NCBI GenBank assembly: GCA_031761405.1
Contig: JASEVX010000005.1
Span: 6,221,724 to 6,285,723, forward strand
DNA from: Serripes groenlandicus
Taxonomy: Eukaryota; Mollusca; Bivalvia; Cardiida; Cardiidae
Length of the DNA stretch: 64,000 bases
Direction: 5' to 3'
In this document: positions 1 to 9,294 of the stretch, in pieces
Layout of the letters: each line of letters starts with the position of its first letter
Numbering within the stretch: position 1 is the first letter of the stretch
Position numbers and translations under genes: made by a program
The notes under the pieces: generated by a model
What the model was told of the DNA's origin: nothing
What the model saw: only the letters and a program-made list of their open reading frames with translations
The model's database searches: none

Positions 1-31
1 GTCTTTGGTTTGTTTTTATGTCAAAAATACA

Positions 32-179
32 TTACCAGTCATTTAATACCTGATATATAATCTCTACACCCTTAATTCATCCAGAAAAAGAACTCGCCTT
101 GCGTATTCCTCACGTATATGTGATATACACGGTTGCCCGTAATAGCGGGCAAGCACGTGATATCTTGCCACTTTTAATT
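32..179 (+). repeat. Left inverted terminal repeat of DIRS copy A
   Basis: This 148-bp repeat matches the reverse complement of 6435-6582 at every base I compared. It contains two short palindromes: a CACGTATATGTG-like stretch near 110-122, and a hairpin TGCCCG...CGGGCA at about 134-151. The same layout, with divergent sequence, occurs in the left ends of copies B and C. Confidence 0.92.
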
Positions 180-657
180 TCTGGATCCACCAGCTAGACA
201 GCTAAGAATTTACACATTATTTTCTAATTATTCTTTTCTTGGCTTTTTAAGGCTTATTGCCTTATTTAGTTGTTCATTCAGTTAGGAAACTGCATTAACA
301 GATATTCAACTGCATTTAAAGTTAAATTATTGTTGTAATTGCTTGTTTTTGTAGGCGACAGCTAGCTGAAAAGCTCGAGGTGGTTACCCCACCCATTATT
401 TTCAGTTAATGTCTTCGGGTGCGGAACGTAATTGAGTTCAAGACTTAAAGTTAAACGATGAGTTCCCAATCCCGTTATAGATTATACTTATGATGTTTGT
501 TGTATTTACATGTAATTATAACATAGACAAAAATTTTGTTTATAGATTATATACGTTCCGGGTTGTCACTCGGGTAGAAAAATAAAAAGTAGAAAAATTT
601 ATAAAATTTTTGTTTTTATTGTTGTGTTCATTTCGTATATATTTTTGTATCATAAAT
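180..657 (+). other. 5' leader of DIRS copy A
   Basis: This is untranslated leader between the inverted repeat and the gag-like start. It aligns in patches with the leaders of copies B and C. Shared pieces include the GGTGGTTACCCCACCC hairpin at 379-394 and the CTTCGGGTGCGGAA stretch after it. No coding sequence is seen. Confidence 0.6.
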
Positions 658-689
658 ATGTCACATAAGGTGAACGGAGGCGTGGCTCG

Positions 690-1020
690 TGTGGTCATGC
701 TGTGGACGCATGGGACACGCATCCGAACTGTGTGGTTTGCTCAAAGGGCACACAGCTTTCACCGTGCGAGTACTGCTCTTCTTGGACTGTTTCTATTTGG
801 AAACGGGCTGGGAAGGGTAAGACTAGCAAAAGCAGGAAGGGTAAGAGTGCCCCTAAAAAAGGCGTCTCTGATCTCTTCGAGTGAAGCGGAGTTCGTGGGG
901 TTCTCCCAGTCGGACTCCGCGACCGTGTTGAGTGGATCAAAGGTTAAGGCTGTTCCTTCTCCACTTAGCACAACCGCACCTCCTAGTCTAGCTAGAGCTG
1001 GAGCCTTCTTACTCTGAACG
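690..1020 (+). pseudogene. DIRS copy A gag-like ORF, N-terminal part
   Basis: The reading frame beginning near 690 gives a Cys-rich patch with the order H-P-x-C-V-V-C, then S-P-C-E-Y-C, then W, followed by a Lys/Arg-rich tract and a Ser/Glu stretch. This matches the N-terminus of the gag-like protein in copies B and C and the Cys-cluster N-terminus I know from other DIRS gag proteins. The ATG at 658 is out of frame with this patch, so an indel separates start and body. The product is presumed to bind element RNA and form a particle, but here it is broken. Confidence 0.75.
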
Positions 1021-1175
1021 ACATTATCTTGCTTCTGGTGTTGGGGCTCAACCTTCGAAAGAAGGGGATGCCGGAATCACCCGCCGGGAAACCGAGCGGG
1101 TTGGTTTGTCAGACCACTTGTGGTCAATTCCAACACCACACTCTGAGCTACATCAGTCTTCGGACTGCTGCAGAG

Positions 1176-2148
1176 TGCCGGATTACGATGTCTGTGGACA
1201 AAGTTCTCTGGAGACTTTTGATAGGTCAGCTTCACTAACTGCCTATCTCTAGTCAACCGGGTAATGCTAGAGCTGGACAGCAAAACCCATATGCCGTGGC
1301 GCGACAGGTCCCCGGGCAACCGGGGCGTCATCTAGCGATGACGCGACCTGTCACCGGTCAGTCATTTAGCCATGACACGACCGGGCCAGTCAGTCAATTT
1401 GCCATGACTCGACAAGGTAGTCATTCACTTAGCGGTGAAATGACAGGTCAGCAGTCGAATAGCTACGACGCGGCCAGGCAGACGGTCACTCATTTAAATA
1501 TGACGCGACCAGGCAGTCACTCATTTCACGATGACGCGGCTAGCCAATCAGTCACGCATGGAGCCATGTCGCGACAAGGCGGGGGTCAATCAGTTAGCTA
1601 TGATGCGACCAGCCTACCGGTCACGCAGGTGAACATGACGCGGCAAGGAGATAGTCAATCATTTGGTAATGACGCGGCTAGTCTACCTGTCGGTTATGAA
1701 AACATCGCACGACCAGGCAGTCCGTCATTTGGCAATGACGCGGCTAGCCAGCCAGTCGCTTATGTAAACATGGCGCGACCAGCCAATCGGTCACGCATGT
1801 GAACATGACACGATCAGGCAGTAGTCAGTCATTTGGTAATGATATGGCTAGCTTGCCTGTCGGTTATGTAAACATCGCACGACCATGCAGTCTATCATTT
1901 AGCAATGACACGACTAGCCAGCCAGTCGCTTATGTTAACATGGCGCGACCGGGCACGGGCTCTGTACTGGCTGACCGAATTGATACTATTATCATTCTAT
2001 CTCAGGTCAACAACAGAGTGGTGTTATGAATATTCAGAGTAGGTTAGCACCGAACTCTAATATTCAGCCGTATAGCTCCGAGTACGGGAATTACCGGTCG
2101 GAGAAATCCTTCCGTTCCCCAAAGGGAACTGTGCACTTCATTAAAGAG
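1176..2148 (+). repeat. DIRS copy A gag repeat region, tandem copy 1
   Basis: This is the first of two tandem copies of the gag middle region, with a period near 973 bp. It starts at CCGGATTACGATGTCTG and ends at the TTCATTAAAGAG junction. Between about 1337 and 1945 the coding frame consists of ten or so peptide units of 22-23 residues (66 or 69 bp). The core is M-T/A-R-P/Q-G-S-x-S-F-x-x-D, then S-x-P-V-x-Y-V-N. A 35-bp unit at 1770-1804 is an out-of-frame deletion that breaks the frame at about 1800. Confidence 0.8.
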
Positions 2149-2941
2149 TTCCGGATTACGATGTCTGCGGACAAAGTTTTCCGGAGACTGTCGGTAGAGC
2201 AGCCTCACAACTGCCTATCCCTAGTCAACCGGGTTTTGCTGGTGCTGGAAAGCAAGACCCATATGCCATATGCCGTGGCGCGACAGGTCCCCGGGCAACC
2301 GGGGCGTCTTCTAGCGATGACGCGACCTGTCACCGGTCAGTCAATTAGCCATGACACGACCGGGCCAGTCAGTCAATTTGCCATGACTAGACAAGGTAGT
2401 CATTCACTTAGCGGTGATATGACAGGGCTGCAGTCGAATAGCTACGACGCGGCCAGGCAAACGGTCACTCATTTAAATATGACGCTATCAGGCAGTCACT
2501 CATTTCACGATGACGTGGCTAGCCAATCAGTCACGCATGTAGCCATGTCGAGACAAGGTTTGGATCAATCATTTAACTATGATACGACCAACCAACCAGT
2601 CACGCAGGTGAACATGACGCGGCAGGGAGATAGTCAGTCATTTGGTAATGACGGGGCTAGGCTACCTGTAGGTTATGAAAACATCTCACGACCAGCCAGT
2701 CGGTCATTTGTTAATGACGCAACTAGCCAGCCAATTGCTTAGGCAAACATGGCGCGTCCAGGCACGAGCTCTGTACTGAGTGACCGGATTGATACAAATT
2801 ATCATTCCATAACAGGTCAACAACAGAGTGGGTGCACGAATAATCAGAGTATAGGTTACGGACCGACCTCTATTATTCACCCGTCTGGCTCCGGGTATGG
2901 GAATTTTCGTGCAGAGAGATCCTTTCAATCCCCAAGGGAAC
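2149..2941 (+). repeat. DIRS copy A gag repeat region, tandem copy 2
   Basis: This is the second copy of the block at 1176-2148, diverged by substitutions and lacking some 66-bp units. The shared landmarks CCCATATGCC, GCGACAGGTCCCCGGGCAAC and the GACCGGATTGATAC-like motif recur in order. A stop (TAG) at about 2740 interrupts the frame just before the last unit. The segment then continues into the gag C-terminal region. Confidence 0.8.
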
Positions 2942-2944
2942 TGT

Positions 2945-3344
2945 GTACATCTCTAAGATAACACTTTCCCCCAATTACCTTCCACCGGTCCATTCAATGG
3001 AACCGGTCGGAAATAGACGGGATTTCCAAACCTACCGAGAGCATCAAAAAACCCAACGTTTTTTGGGATAACGAGGCATTCGGAGGGACATCTATTTAAA
3101 AGACAGTCCTTGGAAAGGCAATCCCTGGAACAGAATACGTTAGCGCATTCTGATAAAGGGAGGGCTAAGCCGTCCCACAAAGGGGGAGAACCTCTCTATG
3201 GTCATCCCATTACCAAGGGGCTAAGAATCGGCAGCCTTCTAAATAAAGCACAACCCCTAGGCCTCAACCCTGGGGATGCGCACCTTTCTATGATCGTCCC
3301 AACGCCGGAGATTACAGTCGGGTCCGCCTGTTGTTTTCATAGAG
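2945..3344 (+). pseudogene. DIRS copy A gag C-terminal region
   Basis: This aligns with the 3' part of the gag-like frame in copies B and C. Shared features include Y-x-P-P-V-H, a GGGACA-CTATTT stretch near 3086, and residues Q-N-T-L-x-H-S near 3130-3150. Several frameshifts are present. At the place where copy C has a TAA stop (63717), copy A reads CAA, which supports the stop in C being a recent change. Confidence 0.6.
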
Positions 3345-3790
3345 GAATGGGAAAGTGTCACAGAGGATCATTGGATCTTATCTGTGATACAGGAAGGGTA
3401 TCCAATTCCCTTCATTTCTTCTCCTCTGACAAGCGTGCCTATCGACATGTCGTCACGTCAGTCGGCCGTGTCAAAAGTGATTTCATCACGTCTTCTGTAA
3501 AAGAAGGCCATAGAGAGGGTTTTCAACCCCAATTATCGGGGTTTGATACAACCGTCTTTTCCTCGTCCCGAAGGAAGACGATCGGTGGAGACCGGTTATA
3601 GATTTATCAGCTCTAAATCTATTGATTCCGGTCGAGAAGTTAAAATGGAGTCGACCCACTCCATCCAAATAACTAGTTGGGAAGGCGACTGGGCGGTCTC
3701 TAGACCTCACAGACACCTATTACCACATTCCAATCGCTCCCTCGTCGAGGAAGTACTTTCGTTTTGTGGTAAATGACAAGGAACAGAGGA
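3345..3790 (+). pseudogene. DIRS copy A reverse transcriptase fragment
   Basis: This is a decayed RT of the DIRS type. One frame at about 3345-3430 gives W-E-S-V-T-E-D-H-W-I-L and then G-Y-P-I-P-F, the usual start of DIRS RT. Further on, in shifted frames, come K-K-A-I-E, then R-P-V-I-D-L-S-A-L-N (about 3593-3620), and D-L-T-D-T-Y-Y-H-I-P-I with S-S-R-K-Y-F-R-F-V-V-N (3703-3774). The Asp of motif A is in the S-L-D-L-T-D stretch. At least three frameshifts and a stop break it. The catalytic Asp pair of motif C is not found downstream, because a duplicated gag block follows at once. Confidence 0.85.
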
Positions 3791-4379
3791 TATTCACTAT
3801 GTGAACTCTGAGACAGGGAGGTCAAGACCATCTCATACGTGAGCTCGGCCCCGACGGTTGATTCCATGCGATCTCATTCTTCTTCGGAAAAGGGATCTAT
3901 GTCAAGGGATCAATTCATCGGTCATGACTCTAATTCAGAGCACTTCGGAAGGGATAATTCCTCGGTCATGACTCCTTCATAGTTCTAATGTGGAATCGAA
4001 CACTGACCTTCCGGTTCAGAACCGGCTATAGGCAATCCTCTTGTCGTCGGGGAAACCCAAGACCCAGTCTTGTCTGACGAATAAGAGACATATCGGGATC
4101 AGTGCCCCATATGATGATGAAACAATTTAGATCTAGACTCTAAATAATTATCATTGGCGGAAGGTTACTGCTTTCATTGCGTCCATAAGGCAATTCGGCG
4201 TATGCGGCGACATCGTTTACACAGGGACAGAAACGTACAGCGACTTCTGCATGGGCGTCCTTGGAACCCCAACCTGTGAAGACAGGCTAAGTTCGAGCCT
4301 AGCGTTACGGGAACTAGCTAAGTTGGCTACAACTAAGTAAGCACTGTCCCTAATCCGCAGCTATAGGGAAGCACTCCTC
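3790..4379 (+). pseudogene. Second copy of gag C-terminal block inside DIRS copy A
   Basis: This follows the RT fragment directly. It resembles both 3117-3344 and the copy C sequence at 63740-63800: a TGTGAAC...GAGGTC...CC-TCTCATACG...GCTCGGCCCCG series is in the same order. Gag C-terminal sequence should not recur downstream of RT, so this is a rearrangement. It is degenerate with no usable frame. Confidence 0.5.
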
Positions 4380-4760
4380 TCTATTAAATCTTCTAACAAA
4401 GAATGATATAGAGTGGGTATCAACCTTTCATTCGGGCTTGATACAACTGTTTTTCTTCCTGTTTCTAAGAAAGACAGACAGTGAAACCGGTAGTAGACGT
4501 TTCGACTCAGTTCGCGTCTAGTACGGCCGTGTAGTAGAATGGAACGTCCGTTTCACCAAGATCACGATCCGGACCGGCGGTCTGGGCGAATTGTTAGACC
4601 TAACAGACGCCTAATACACGTACCGTTTGCTTGTCATCGAGGAGTTACAGTTCGATTACCTGCGTTCGGAATTACTTCCCAAAACAGGCAAATCGGATCT
4701 AATTCCCTCGAGAATCCGATTCGTTTTCTGGTTCGGGATCAGTAAGTACGGGAAACAGCC
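4380..4760 (+). pseudogene. Second, more decayed RT N-terminal copy
   Basis: This parallels 3480-3776: a CTTGATACAACTGT motif at 4438 matches TTTGATACAACCGT at 3541, followed by AAACCGGTAGTAGACGT against GACCGGTTATAGATTT. A D-L-T-D-A stretch is visible near 4595-4610. Stops are frequent in all frames. It looks like the older member of a duplicated gag-RT segment. Confidence 0.5.
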
Positions 4761-5689
4761 CGATACATGCCTCACACCACACCCGAATTGTTTACAGATA
4801 TCGGGGCAGTGCGTTACAGCCTACGGCATGTTATTACATAGAGTAGACAACTTCATATGAATTCAGTTCTGCTAGCTTTCAATACTACTCATTCGGCAGC
4901 AATCGGAATACGTCGGGGATGAATGCTTACGGAATTACCCGAGAAGTTCCGATTGATTCCGCAGTGGAATAATAATAAACAACTTCCGGTCTCAGTTTCA
5001 CTGGCCGAAGGTGTAAAATGATAATACAAACAAATCATTGGCTAAATGACCGTGGTTATACGTCATGCTGGCCTGTCTATCGACATAACCGTTACATCTT
5101 CCTTAGAAATAGACAGTTCTTACCGATTGATGTTATTAAGGTAGGTCAATCTCTCTGAACGTTCGTCGGAAACTACCGCTTCTTAAATTAATAACTGACT
5201 TACTGAGGCTTATAAATTCGTCTTATTTGACGAACACAAGCAGGGAAGTGAGTTCTTTACTGTCATTAGAAACTAATTTCATTAGGTTTCACAGCCTGAT
5301 GGTTAGAATTAGAAAAACCCAATAAAGGAGTTTAAGTGAGTTCGTTACTGCCATTAGAATCTAATTTCATTAGATTTCACAGCCTAATGGTTAGAATTAG
5401 AAAACCCATTATAGGAGTTTATCTCCAAAATAGGATTTGTCTTGCGTCCTCTGGTCGCTTACAAGAGCTCCATACGAACCTCTTGAATCGACGTCTTTAC
5501 TTATAAAACCGTCTTTTTATTAGCTTTAGCTACAGCTCTTCGAAGGAGCAATTAAAACGCTCTGTCTGTAGAAACCGGGAATGTCAGATTCAATGAATAT
5601 GATGGCCTCTTTACACTACTGTGTCAACCAGGGTTGCTGGCTAAGAACCAGTTACCGTCGGTCCTTCCTGATCCGATTCAGTTCCTAGT
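4761..5689 (+). pseudogene. Decayed interior of DIRS copy A between RT and recombinase
   Basis: About 0.9 kb with no open frame of note. Position would place RT palm/RNase H and perhaps a methyltransferase here, but I could not recognise motifs for any of them. The stretch contains the 88-bp direct duplication at 5247-5421. Confidence 0.4.
5247..5421 (+). repeat. 88-bp tandem duplication inside DIRS copy A
   Basis: There are two adjacent copies (5247-5334 and 5335-5421) that each begin AGTGAGTTC and end in an AGGAGTTTA-like sequence. They differ at a handful of bases and one indel. This is a third local duplication within the same element. Confidence 0.85.
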
Positions 5690-6120
5690 CATTCTGCGAG
5701 CTGTGGTCCTTCGGATTCCGACAGATACATTGTCCTGTCAGAGCTCTTAAATATTAACTTAAGAGAGTTAAGGGGAATAGGGGTTGGAGAAGGAGGTTAT
5801 TTCTCCCCCTTATAGGTCGTAATATATATCAGCAGCTTCTTTTCTCGCTGGATATCCATTACAATTAAATTAGCGTACAAAGATTTACCTAGTCGAGATC
5901 TTTCTTTTCTGCGGATACGCCCGCATGAAGTTAGGGCTCTTTCGGCAAGTTGGGCTTTTTCGAACAATAATTCCCTTGAAGAATTCTTCGCGCGGCAGTT
6001 CGGAAAACTCAGTCAAGTTATTCATCTTTCTATTTGCGTTCTATGTCTAGTCAGACAGAACTTGTACTCCCTGGGCCCTTTGGTTGCGTCCCAGCGAGTT
6101 GTCCGCTAAATTACTCCCAA
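5690..6120 (+). pseudogene. Tyrosine recombinase remnant of DIRS copy A
   Basis: This is the C-terminal part of a DIRS-type tyrosine recombinase, the enzyme that inserts the circular DNA intermediate. One frame has C-P-V-R-A-L-K near 5731. Another, at 5840-5960, has D-L-S-F-L-R, then R-P-H-E-V-R-A-L-S-A-S-W-A-F with the HxxR catalytic pair (His at 5924-5926), then S-L-E-E-F-F. After a frameshift near 6000 the frame gives S-S-F-Y-L-R, with the presumed catalytic Tyr codon at 6031-6033. Residue order and position just before the internal complementary region fit the family. It is inactive as read. Confidence 0.82.
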
Positions 6121-6290
6121 CATATCAATGAAGTGAACACTGATTGAAATTATCAATCCCTGCTCTTACCATATATACTGTTGGGTTCATAGTACTTTGT
6201 AAATAAATTAGAAAATAATACACTACAAGGTGCTGCTACCTGGAACGACAGTAAGTATTGGCCGAACCTCCCGTCCGATGCTACAAAGTC

Positions 6291-6386
6291 ATCAGGTATT
6301 AAATGACTGGTAATGTATTTTTGACATAAAAATGAAGTTTTTCAAGTAAAACATATTTTTATTAGAAAATACTTACCAGTCATTTA
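6291..6386 (-). repeat. Internal complementary region (ICR) of DIRS copy A
   Basis: The reverse complement of these 96 bases equals the last 58 bases of the element (6569-6626) followed by 17-54 of its start. It is therefore a template of the joined right and left ends. In DIRS elements such a region is thought to guide completion of the ends and circle formation. The match is exact as far as I can read, including a five-T junction. Confidence 0.9.
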
Positions 6387-6434
6387 TAGAGTCCCGCCTC
6401 CCATCCCCGCGTCGTCACCCAACACTTAATGTTG

Positions 6435-6582
6435 AATTAAAAGTGGCAAGATATCACGTGCTTGCCCGCTATTACGGGCAACCGTGTATATCACATATAC
6501 GTGAGGAATACGCAAGGCGAGTTCTTTTTCTGGATGAATTAAGGGTGTAGAGATTATATATCAGGTATTAAATGACTGGTAA
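6435..6582 (-). repeat. Right inverted terminal repeat of DIRS copy A
   Basis: This is the inverted partner of 32-179 with no difference seen over 148 bp. It is followed by a 44-bp right-specific extension (6583-6626) that is also represented in the ICR. Confidence 0.92.
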
Positions 6583-6634
6583 GTATTTTCTAATAAAAAT
6601 ATGTTTTACTTGAAAAACTTCATTTTCAGCAGCT

Positions 6635-6846
6635 TTAACCCTTTCCCAACGCAATAGCAGCAGACTACTTTTGAAAACATTGTGACCAAAGGAGAAATTG
6701 CTCATGATGAGCAATTTCTCCTTTGGCCATAATGTTTTCAACTTTATTTAACAATTAAACAATCTTTTATGGAGATTTTTCATGTTTTTGTCACTATGTT
6801 TTCAAAGACGTCTGCTGCAGATTTGTTGTAGGTGGGAAATAGTTAA
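6635..6846 (+). mobile_element. piggyBac-type MITE, CCCACA subfamily
   Basis: TTAA at both ends, CCCTTTCCC at the left and a degenerate GGGAAA at the right. It has the CAGCAGAC...GTCTGCTGCAG subterminal inverted pair and a central AAATTGCTCAT/ATGAGCAATTT hairpin. The superfamily call rests on the TTAA target and CCC...GGG termini. Confidence 0.75.
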
Positions 6847-7780
6847 TAATCCTTTGCTGACGGCAGATGAATTTGAGAGCAGTGTGGTAAAAGGAGAAAT
6901 TGCTCATAATGTTTTCATTTTAAACAGAGATTTTCCAAATTGTTGCCTAGATGATTTCAAGGTCGTCTGCTGTAGGTTTGTCATATATGGGAAAGCATGA
7001 ATTGATTTATGTTTTTGGTTTGTTTTCAGCAGCTGTGAGGTATTGAGTTCATCTACCAATACATTTTGTTGAATTTTTCTGTCCCCTTAGCTCCAGGCCT
7101 TGTGATAAATATAGTAATGGGTTCAAATCCAAGCATGAGTGATCGACTGGATTATTGTCCAGTTAACAGATTGACAATGGCAATAACTCCTTCCTATATT
7201 CAGACACTTGTGCATCAAGTGGCTTTTGTAAACTGACAACTGCAGCCATTGTTTTCATTTTGCTACAATATTTTTAACTTATTTATTGATAGAGCGTTTT
7301 CCATAATTGTGTGTTACATAGATTTGTGCAGATTTGTTGAATGTAGCAAACGTTAAATCTCAATCTATACACTCTGGACAAACAAGCATGTGTCTTATCT
7401 TTGTCTAACCCTTTCCCACATACAACAAATCTGAAGCAGACTACATTAAAACTATTGGGGTAAAAATATGAAAACATCTAAAAATGATATTTAAATTACT
7501 GAAGAGTTGATCAACTTTTGGGAAAAGGAAATATTGCTCATAATACTTTTTTCCACAATAGTCTTAAAAGTTGTGTGCTGCAGATGAGTCAAAATGTGTC
7601 CATACATGGCACAGGGTTAGAATTGATTTGACCACATCTGCAGTGGTTTCACAAAGAATTGTTAAAACAAGATTTAGTTGCCAAGAAAAAAGGTGTCATT
7701 ACTATTTGCTGCTGGAGACTTCTGTAAATATTTGCTCACTATTATTAGAATGTTCTTTAAAATGATTGTCTGTCAGGCAG
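6847..7780. repeat. Degenerate MITE copies and a duplicated target motif
   Basis: A broken MITE lies at 6847-7003 and another at about 7405-7625, both recognised by GTCTGCTG/CAGCAGAC blocks and the GGAGAAATTGCTC core. 7011-7034 repeats the DIRS copy A target sequence. The rest is unique AT-rich sequence with no gene seen. Confidence 0.5.
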
Positions 7781-7914
7781 AGATAGCTTGGCTAACCCTT
7801 TCAAACATTTTTCGATAAATCTGCAGCAGATGGTTTTGAAAACATGGAACTACAAAATAATGTAAATCTGTGGCAAAATGAGAAATCGCTCATTTTTGAC
7901 ATAATTAACCCTTT

Positions 7915-8134
7915 CCCTTATATAGACGCTTTCTGATGCCTCTGCAGCAGACAGCTTTTTGAAAACATAGTGACAAAAGAAGAAATTGCTCCAAACAAGC
8001 AATTTCTCCTTTTGCCACAATGTTTTCCACTTTAAGCTATAGGTTATCCATTCAATTAGAGAGATTTTCTATTTTTTGACAAAATATGTTCAAAGTCGTC
8101 TGCTGCAGAATTGTCATATGAGGGAAAGGGTTAA
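7915..8134 (+). mobile_element. piggyBac-type MITE, CTCATA subfamily
   Basis: A full copy of 220 bp including both TTAA. The head is CCCTTTCCCTTATATAGACGC and the tail is CATATGAGGGAAAGGG. The central hairpin is AAATTGCTCC/AAGCAATTT. Plus orientation is defined here as head (TAGACGC side) on the left. Confidence 0.85.
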
Positions 8135-8250
8135 TGTAAGCAATTGTAATTGTGTCATGATATAATTAGTCTATACATAACCAGTCCTTTTGATTTCAAC
8201 AGCGTAATTATATGAGTATTTTTTATATTATTTGACCATTTTAAATGTTT

Positions 8251-8492
8251 TTAACCCTTCCCCTCATACGACAATTCTGCAGCAGACGACTTTGAACGTA
8301 TTTTGTCAAAACATAGAAAATCTCCATAATTGAATGGATAACCTATGACAAAAAGTGGGAAAAATTGTGGAAAAAGGAGAAATTGCATGTTTTGTGCAAT
8401 TTCTTCTTATGTCACTATGTTTTTTTGGTGGCAACAGGAGAAATTGCTCATAATGAGCATTTTCCTTTTTGTTGTATGCGGGAAATTGTTAA
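8251..8492 (-). mobile_element. MITE copy with a chimeric right end
   Basis: The left part is a reversed CTCATA copy (TTAA, then tail and core). The right part switches to a GAGAAATTGCTCATAATGAGC core of the other subfamily before ending at GGGAAATTGTTAA. It looks like a recombinant or a nested pair. Confidence 0.6.
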
Positions 8493-8789
8493 CTGTCAAA
8501 AAGAAAAAGAAAATACCTCAGATGATCCTTCAATGATTCCACTTCATTAAAAATCTGGAAAATGAGTTTGATATAGAGATGAAAACTTCGTGGGAAACAT
8601 AGAAATTGATCATCATGAGCGAATTGTTTTCTGCTGCAGTGGCATCACAAGCCCTCCGCGTCAAGGAAAAAGCTTGTTGTAAAGCCATAAGTTTCAGCAG
8701 TCATGGATATTTTCTTCTAAATCCCTTCTGTCAAATAGTTTTTCCAAACATTCATTTCACTTTGGTAATACATAATAATCTCATTCGTC

Positions 8790-9010
8790 TATAGCCCTTT
8801 CCCACATTCTACAAAACTGCAGCAGACGACTTTGAAAACATCTGGGCGAAAATATGAAAAATCTCTAAAAAATGAAAGTGTTATTACTGAAAAGTGTTGA
8901 AAACATAGTGGCAGAAGTGGAAATTGCTCGTTTTGAGCAATTTCTCCTTTTGTCACAATGTTTTCAAAAGTCGTCTGCTGCAGATGCGTCAGAATGCGTC
9001 TGTAATATGA
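8790..9010 (-). mobile_element. MITE copy, CCCACA subfamily, diverged
   Basis: Begins AGCCCTTTCCCACATTC and carries CTGCAGCAGACGAC at the left, a TGCTCGTTTTGAGCA hairpin, and GTCGTCTGCTGCAGATGCGTC at the right. The right terminus is lost into unrelated sequence. Confidence 0.6.
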
Positions 9011-9035
9011 CACCAAACCCACTGACGTAACAAAA

Positions 9036-9117
9036 CTCATCACATAGATTCCACATACAGACAGTGAATATACAACTCATCACATAGAATCCACATACAG
9101 ACAGTGAATATACAAAT
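9036..9117 (+). repeat. 41-bp duplication
   Basis: Two adjacent copies of an ACTCATCACATAGA-TTCCAC...GTGAATATACAA unit, with one difference. Non-coding. Confidence 0.85.
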
Positions 9118-9294
9118 TTATCGACTGAGAACTACAAGTTATAATGTCATGCTTAACACACTTACACAGGATGAGAGATGTGAAATCAATAAGTCATTTA
9201 TTTCGTTTCATATCTGTGACGGAACAGTATCGAAAATACAATTTTCGAAGAATATTTTTCATACTGATGGTAATTTTGCTGGATGTTTTTGTTA

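Larger units (their letters stand above)
13..6626 (+). mobile_element. DIRS-like retrotransposon, copy A (complete ends, decayed interior)
   Basis: This is a tyrosine-recombinase retrotransposon of the DIRS order. The ends are 148-bp inverted repeats (32-179 and 6435-6582) that I read as identical. A 96-bp segment at 6291-6386 is the reverse complement of the right end joined to the left end, which is the internal complementary region typical of DIRS. Between them, in DIRS order, are gag-like, reverse transcriptase and tyrosine recombinase remnants, all on the plus strand with many stops and frameshifts. The left boundary is a run of five T (13-17) and the right boundary a run of four T (6623-6626). 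There is no target-site duplication, as expected for recombinase-mediated insertion. RNase H and methyltransferase domains were not recognised. Confidence 0.88.

Noticed and set aside
13..6626. Interpretation of copy A as a DNA virus or Maverick-type element because of long inverted ends
   Set aside because: The ICR, DIRS-type RT and recombinase motifs, and lack of target duplication fit DIRS. No polymerase B, capsid or integrase was seen.
7770..7795. A-E-I-A frame as the ASCC3 exon preceding 57910
   Set aside because: Only four residues match the helicase segment, and the next codons differ and enter a MITE.
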